Below, piece by piece: positions 7,075 through 10,633 of a stretch of DNA of 10,633 nucleotides. Where the stretch lies: contig JAFGTA010000046.1 of NCBI GenBank assembly GCA_016934355.1, positions 1 to 10,633 on the forward strand, read 5' to 3'. Made by a program: the position numbers and the translations under genes. The notes under the pieces were generated by a model, which saw only the letters and a program-made list of their open reading frames with translations, had not been told where the DNA came from and ran no database searches. Origin of the DNA: Candidatus Bathyarchaeota archaeon. Lineage in GTDB: Archaea; Thermoproteota; Bathyarchaeia; TCS64. Position 1 is the stretch's first letter. Every line of letters begins with the position of its first letter.

Positions 7075-8910
7075 TCAGAGCGACTCAGTCGGTGACGTAG
7101 GCGGCACAGGCTGTGAAGTTCCGTCGAGTTCGGCTACGGCGGTTTTTTGAATGCCCTGCTCCGATTCCAGTATAAAGGGCAGCCTGAACGAGAAGGAGGT
7201 GCCTTCACCCACGGTGGACTCTGCCTTTATCTCACCGCCGTGGGCCTCTATGATCCTCTTGCAGACAGCAAGCCCGAGCCCTGTTCCCTTCGCTTTCGTC
7301 GTGAACAGTGGCTGGAACATCTTACCGAGGTTCTCCTCGTCGATCCCGACACCTGTGTCCGACACCGTAAACGTTGCCTCCTCTTCCTGCACGCTGCCTC
7401 TTACCGTCAAAATGCCTCCCGTTGGCATCGCCTGCACTGCGTTTGAGACTAGGTTCGTGAACACGCGTCTCAGCAGGTTCTCGTCTGCCTGGACGCTTCT
7501 GAGCCTGTCATCGAAGTCTATGACCGTCTCTACGTCGTCGGGTATCTTCACGGCTTCGACGACCGAGTCCACCACCTTAACGAGGTCCGTGTCGCTGGGG
7601 TTTAGCCTGATCTTCTTTGAGAAGTCCTGCAGGTCCGACACTATCTTGTCCATGTATATCGTCTGCTCCTTGAGCTTCTCCCCGATGTACTCCAGCTCCT
7701 CGATGTCCGCGCCCTTCTCGCCCCTGTCCCTCAGTACCCCGATCCGTTTCCTCAGCCTGGAGCTCAACAGGAAGATGACCTGAAGCGGGTTACGCAGGTC
7801 GTGGCCCACCATCGCAGAAGTCTCCCCGATGACGGCCATGCGCTCTCTCTCCTGCAGGCGGACCTGGTACTCTTTCAGCGCCTGCAGCATCTCGTCGATG
7901 TTCGCCGAGAGTGTAGAGATCTCGTCGTCCCCCGGAATCCTCACCTCGCTCTCCCCTATCGAGTGGGGGTCGATCTCGCTGACCTCCTCGCTCAGCTTCA
8001 TGATCCGCGACAGGATGAACCTGTTCATCACGATGATTGAGACCATTGCTATCACCAGACCGGTGAAGATGCTTGAGCCGAGGAAGTACGAGACCATCAG
8101 GAGGCCCTGCTGGTACACGTTCCTCGGTGAGTCCACCTTCATCACGAGGATGGGCTCCCCGAACACGTCCTCCAGAACAGAGTACCCAGAGATCCGTTCA
8201 CCGCTGGACCTATCGATTGCGACCTTGTCCTCCGCCGACGTCTTAGATAGAATGTCGGCTATGTCTACGCCCCTCAAGTCCTCTACGCCCCGAATCTCTA
8301 GGGTGAGGTAGGTGGACTCCTTGAGCTTCTCTATCTCGATGGCGTCAAGGTACCTACCGCAGACAAATGTTCCCATCACTGGGCCTTTCTCGTCGCTGGT
8401 CAGAATAGGCCGCGACGAAAGCATGAGAGGCCCTTCGACAGTCGCCACGAGTCCAGAGACGCCGCTGTCCGCGCTTAGATGCTTCCGTAGAACAGGGTTT
8501 TGCCTGATGAGTTCGGCTACTTGGTCTGGGAACTGGGTGTTCCTCATCTCCATGAGGTCGAAGGCTTTGCTGCAGACGATCTCGCCTTCTTCATCTAGGA
8601 ACGCCATGAAGCTGATCTCCGAGTTGGTGAACGTCGAGCTCAGCAGCAGCTCGTTGATGAAGTGCCTCAGCCTGCTCTGCATATAGTAGTAGGTGTCGTC
8701 GCGAGCAGCGAAGCTGTGGGCGGTCCTATCGAGCTCACCGATCCTTAGGTCAAGCGCGTGTAGGCCCAGCTCCGTCTGCTGCCTTACCTCGGTGTCCTCG
8801 ATATCTAGGAAGCCCTGCATCAGGAAAGCGTTGATGGCCACGAAGAAACCCATGAAGACTAGGAAGTAGCTGGTGCTGAAGATTAGAACCAGTTTCCTCC
8901 TCAGCCTCAC
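7075..8910 (-). CDS. Membrane sensor histidine kinase, CHASE4-HAMP-HisKA-HATPase
   Basis: A 611-residue kinase. Transmembrane segment 1 is at about residues 7-30. The outside domain (about 31-268) begins with LDIEDTEVRQQ and carries the CHASE4 signature IGELDRTAHSFAARDDTYYY. Transmembrane segment 2 is at about 270-295, followed by a HAMP linker (about 297-350) with an acidic PGDDEISTL motif. The phospho-acceptor motif is GHDLRNPL with H370, the ATPase has N box NLVSNAVQAMP (N490), D box DTGVG (D518-G522) and G2 box GTGLGLA (542-548). The last 30 residues are a Pro/Thr/Ser-rich tail. It should detect an extracellular ligand, unknown. The GTG start at 8910 has a GGAGGG site (8922-8917) 6 bases upstream and lies 2 bases after the stop of the receiver gene, so both form one operon and probably a signalling pair. 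Confidence 0.93.
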   Translation of the reverse strand: MRLRRKLVLIFSTSYFLVFMGFFVAINAFLMQGFLDIEDTEVRQQTELGLHALDLRIGELDRTAHSFAARDDTYYYMQSRLRHFINELLLSSTFTNSEISFMAFLDEEGEIVCSKAFDLMEMRNTQFPDQVAELIRQNPVLRKHLSADSGVSGLVATVEGPLMLSSRPILTSDEKGPVMGTFVCGRYLDAIEIEKLKESTYLTLEIRGVEDLRGVDIADILSKTSAEDKVAIDRSSGERISGYSVLEDVFGEPILVMKVDSPRNVYQQGLLMVSYFLGSSIFTGLVIAMVSIIVMNRFILSRIMKLSEEVSEIDPHSIGESEVRIPGDDEISTLSANIDEMLQALKEYQVRLQERERMAVIGETSAMVGHDLRNPLQVIFLLSSRLRKRIGVLRDRGEKGADIEELEYIGEKLKEQTIYMDKIVSDLQDFSKKIRLNPSDTDLVKVVDSVVEAVKIPDDVETVIDFDDRLRSVQADENLLRRVFTNLVSNAVQAMPTGGILTVRGSVQEEEATFTVSDTGVGIDEENLGKMFQPLFTTKAKGTGLGLAVCKRIIEAHGGEIKAESTVGEGTSFSFRLPFILESEQGIQKTAVAELDGTSQPVPPTSPTESL

Positions 8911-8912
8911 GC

Positions 8913-9305
8913 TCAGCCCTCCACATGGTGGTCGAATGTCTCGGAGACCTCGGGCAGAACGTTCTTGATGGCGTCGAGAAGAGCCTCATCCGTGATGGGC
9001 TTCGTCAACACCATCTTCGACTCCGGCAACGGGACGTCCTCATCCAATGAACGGTAGCCTGTGAGGAAGATCACTTCCAAGTTCTCGTGCAGGCTCTTCA
9101 GCTTATACACGAGCTCCTCGCCGGTGATGTCAGGCAGCCTGTAGTCTAGGAGCGCGAGGTCGATATCGTTCTGCTCCGCCTTCTCTATGGCCTCTCTGCC
9201 GGTCGCCGCGGTCTCGACCCTGTAGCCGCCCTCCTCCAAGATGAGCCTGGTAAAGTAGAGGATGTTGTCGTCGTCATCCACTAGCAGTATAGTGACTTCC
9301 TTCAC
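8913..9305 (-). CDS. Single-domain response regulator with unusual alpha4 region
   Basis: A 130-residue receiver domain alone. The acidic pocket is D10-D13, phospho-acceptor D54 in LALLDYRLP, T82 in FLTGY and K102 in VLTKPI. Between beta4 and beta5 the usual helix is replaced by a short acidic, proline-containing stretch (SLDEDVPLPESK), so the surface that normally signals output is atypical. There is no output domain. The start is GTG at 9305, about 30 bases after a TATA box on the minus strand, with no Shine-Dalgarno sequence, so a nearly leaderless mRNA is likely. It is followed after 2 bases by the CHASE4 kinase, its likely partner (inference). An adaptor, phosphate sink or relay role is possible. 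Confidence 0.92.
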   Translation of the reverse strand: MKEVTILLVDDDDNILYFTRLILEEGGYRVETAATGREAIEKAEQNDIDLALLDYRLPDITGEELVYKLKSLHENLEVIFLTGYRSLDEDVPLPESKMVLTKPITDEALLDAIKNVLPEVSETFDHHVEG

Positions 9306-9333
9306 GTGAATCTGGTTTTCCTATTTCTTTCAC

Positions 9334-9371
9334 TATAAAATGAATATGGAAAAACTGTCATTCATATGAAT
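9334..9371 (-). promoter_or_regulatory. Promoter and palindromic site of the receiver/CHASE4 kinase operon
   Basis: TTTTATA on the minus strand (9340-9334) is a TATA box centred about 32 bases before the GTG start, predicting a leader of only a few bases. A perfect 12-base palindrome, ATTCATATGAAT, lies at 9360-9371, about 20 bases further upstream, where an archaeal regulator could act. The TATA call is fairly secure; the operator role is a guess. Confidence 0.55.
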
Positions 9372-9401
9372 TTAACTTTCTATATACTATTCGTGGATGG
9401 T

Positions 9402-9409
9402 AAAAAAAT
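9402..9409 (-). terminator. T-tract terminator after the third response regulator
   Basis: On the minus strand a run of seven T (9409-9403, followed by A) lies about 36 bases after the TAA stop at 9447-9445. It is preceded by a run of six A with a 5-base gap, so a weak A/T hairpin is possible. Oligo-T tracts are the usual archaeal terminators. It separates this gene from the receiver/CHASE4 kinase operon, which has its own TATA box. Confidence 0.55.
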
Positions 9410-9444
9410 GCAGTTTTTTCAGTGAATGATATTGATCGTTTGGA

Positions 9445-9939
9445 TTAAACTACCTGCTGCATGGTGAATACGTCTTGCGTGTCCATTACTTCGTGGTGCG
9501 TGGAGTTCTTTGCGATTGCGGTCCTTACCGCGTTGATAAGCGACTCAGGGTCGATGGGCTTCAGGAAGAACTTCTCGATGCGCACACCTCTACTGTTCAG
9601 CGAGTCGAGTGCGTCCTTGTACCCGCTCATCACTATGAGCATGATTGAGCTATCGATCTCCTGCAGCTCTTTAGCCAGCTCGTCGCCCTTCATATTCGGT
9701 AACATGTAATCCAGTATAGCCAGCCTGAACCTCCGCTCCTTGACCTTCTTCAACGCCTCTCCTGGGCTCGGCGCGCTCTCTATGCTGAACCCCTCATACT
9801 CCAGTATCGCCTTGAAGCCGTCCAGGATGTCTTGGTCGTCGTCCACCATCAGTATCTTGTCTAAGCTGATTTCAAATTGGTCATCAGAACAAGCCTCGAA
9901 TAAATGTGTGACGTTAGAGTCTTGTTGATGCTCCGGCAT
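9445..9939 (-). CDS. Single-domain response regulator with N-terminal extension
   Basis: A 164-residue protein made of a 27-residue polar, acidic N-terminal extension, a receiver domain (about 28-145) and a short polar tail ending in MQQVV. Catalytic residues are present: D33-D35 acidic pocket, phospho-acceptor D77 in LAILDYMLP, S105 in VMSGY and K127 in FFLKPI. It resembles the receiver at 8913-9305 (LDYxLP, GDELxxxL, KPI) more than the one at 1423-1821, suggesting a local duplication. There is no output domain and no adjacent kinase gene in the same transcript. The ATG at 9939 is about 30 bases after a TATA box, fitting a leaderless start; an internal start near M31 would cut into the domain and is unlikely. 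Confidence 0.9.
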   Translation of the reverse strand: MPEHQQDSNVTHLFEACSDDQFEISLDKILMVDDDQDILDGFKAILEYEGFSIESAPSPGEALKKVKERRFRLAILDYMLPNMKGDELAKELQEIDSSIMLIVMSGYKDALDSLNSRGVRIEKFFLKPIDPESLINAVRTAIAKNSTHHEVMDTQDVFTMQQVV

Positions 9940-9964
9940 TGTACTGTACCCTGTTTACTGCTTC

Positions 9965-10000
9965 TATAATAAGAACGGGATGGAACGATCTGGAACGTTC
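9965..10000 (-). promoter_or_regulatory. Promoter of the third response regulator with phased CGTTC repeats
   Basis: TTATTATA on the minus strand (9972-9965) is a TATA box centred about 29 bases before the ATG. Directly upstream, three CGTTC pentamers occur with exactly 10-base spacing, within the blocks GAACGTTCCA, GATCGTTCCA and TCCCGTTCTT (10000 down to 9971). The first block is itself an inverted repeat (GAACGTTC). The one nearest the TATA box overlaps the BRE position. Such face-of-helix repeats suggest a binding site for a regulator that could compete with or recruit TFB. Confidence 0.6.
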
Positions 10001-10121
10001 AACCACCTATAATACTACGTTTAACCTATTGAATCATAACAATATGATGTGATGATGCTTTGTTACAATCATTTTATGGCGGCCAAATGACTCTGTATGA
10101 GAACATTGAACGGTGATATAC

Positions 10122-10162
10122 AAAGTTTTTATCGACATCCTAAGCTCCACAGATGAGGCTAG
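10122..10162 (+). promoter_or_regulatory. Promoter of the secreted-protein gene
   Basis: AAAG followed by TTTTTAT (10123-10132) has the form of a BRE plus TATA box. A start of transcription about 25 bases downstream would fall near 10153, leaving a leader of about 10 bases before the ATG at 10163. A short TGAGG (10154-10158) lies 4 bases before that ATG. An ATG at 10153 opens only a 29-codon frame and is not used in this interpretation. Confidence 0.55.
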
Positions 10163-10633
10163 ATGCACAGAAGGTCAGCCCTCACCGCGTTAATACTCAC
10201 CCTCTCAGCTCTGACCTTTGCCTACGCCCAACCCGATTATAGCCCCCAGTCCCTCACCCTGACCATCTACGCCGAGGGAACCACGAAGGTAGAGTACCAC
10301 GTGGCAGCCGAGCCCGACCTGGTCCGTGTCGAGGTCCCGCTCTTCGGTCCGTCTTTCACCAACCTGGTGATCCGTGACGAGGAGGGGAACCCGCTCTCGT
10401 CCTCTACGCTTAACGCTGATGTCACGGTTGACAGCATCGGGGCCTCAGAGCTCTACTTCACCTACCTTTCAGGCAATCTCACCACAAGTGACGGGTCGAT
10501 GTGGAGCGTCGGCATCGCCTCCCCGGTGGAGACGGTCATCATTCTCCCTCTGGGAGCCGCCTTCTTCGACATGAGCGACATCCCCACCGAGGTCGGGATG
10601 ATGGGCGACAACCAGTACCTCAGGTTCAAGCCA
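10163..10633 (+). CDS. Secreted or surface protein of unknown function (partial, C-terminus off the right edge)
   Basis: 157 codons are present and the frame is open at the edge. The start MHRRSALTALILTLSALTFAYA is a clear Sec signal peptide: two arginines, a hydrophobic core and an A-Y-A site predicting cleavage before Q23. The mature part is beta-rich (SLTLTIYAEGTTKVEYHV, LVRVEVPLFG, FTNLVIRDEEGN) with one N-glycosylation sequon (NLT). It resembles extracytoplasmic beta-sandwich domains in archaeal surface proteins, some of which continue into a membrane anchor, but I cannot name a family. The ATG at 10163 is chosen because it gives the signal peptide. It is divergent from the response regulator at 9445-9939, sharing a 223-base promoter region, so co-regulation is possible but unproven. 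Confidence 0.8.
   Translation, partial: MHRRSALTALILTLSALTFAYAQPDYSPQSLTLTIYAEGTTKVEYHVAAEPDLVRVEVPLFGPSFTNLVIRDEEGNPLSSSTLNADVTVDSIGASELYFTYLSGNLTTSDGSMWSVGIASPVETVIILPLGAAFFDMSDIPTEVGMMGDNQYLRFKP

Noticed and set aside
6969..7100. ATG-started 43-codon frame between the convergent kinases
   Set aside because: It overlaps the 3' end of the CHASE4 kinase gene, has no ribosome-binding site or recognisable domain, and is short enough to occur by chance.
7151..7783. Plus-strand open frame of 210 codons
   Set aside because: It is antisense to the HisKA/HATPase part of the CHASE4 kinase and is Ser-rich, a usual shadow of G/C-rich coding DNA.
10049..10055. GTGATGA, a perfect C-box-like motif that could mark a C/D box guide RNA
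   Set aside because: No CTGA D box follows at a suitable distance, so a guide RNA cannot be supported.
10153..10242. Alternative upstream ATG for the secreted-protein gene
   Set aside because: It opens a different frame that ends at TAG after 29 codons and encodes no signal peptide, whereas the frame from 10163 stays open to the edge.

Overview
The window looks like chromosomal DNA from an archaeon of the Thermoproteota/TACK kind. It carries rps8e, srp19 and gar1 in that order, which are exclusively archaeal/eukaryotic translation and RNA-processing genes. Several promoters are TATA-like, purine-flanked boxes about 21-32 bases before start codons, which implies leaderless or nearly leaderless transcripts. 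TTG and GTG starts are common. The exact lineage cannot be settled from sequence reading alone. The dense two-component gene content would fit a Thaumarchaeota-, Aigarchaeota- or Bathyarchaeota-like genome, but that is inference.

Layout. (1) Bases 1-888, minus strand: a housekeeping operon of ribosomal protein S8e, signal recognition particle protein SRP19 and the start of the H/ACA RNP protein Gar1, which runs off the left edge. (2) Bases 889-1422: about 0.5 kb of T-rich intergenic DNA without a credible gene. It holds four copies of a GGTATAA-N-CGTTTT-like element; read on the minus strand these are BRE+TATA-like boxes, the nearest being the probable S8e promoter. (3) Bases 1423-6929, plus strand: a tight three-gene operon of a receiver-only response regulator, a 1199-residue superfamily 2 helicase, and a soluble PAS-PAS histidine kinase. 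(4) Bases 6930-7074: a short convergent gap with a GAAA-loop hairpin. (5) Bases 7075-9305, minus strand: a receiver-only response regulator followed by a membrane CHASE4-HAMP histidine kinase. (6) Bases 9445-9939, minus strand: a third receiver-only protein with its own promoter, a helically phased CGTTC repeat array and a T-tract terminator. (7) From 10163, plus strand: a divergent gene for a secreted protein, cut by the right edge.

How the parts may work together. Regions 3 to 6 form a signalling island with two histidine kinases, one cytoplasmic and one sensing outside the cell, and three single-domain receivers with no DNA-binding or enzymatic output domain. The receivers must act by protein contact or phosphorelay. 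The most unusual point is the large helicase encoded between a receiver and a kinase with almost no spacing. It suggests that a phosphorelay senses, or is coupled to, a DNA or RNA remodelling enzyme. That link is inferred from gene order only.
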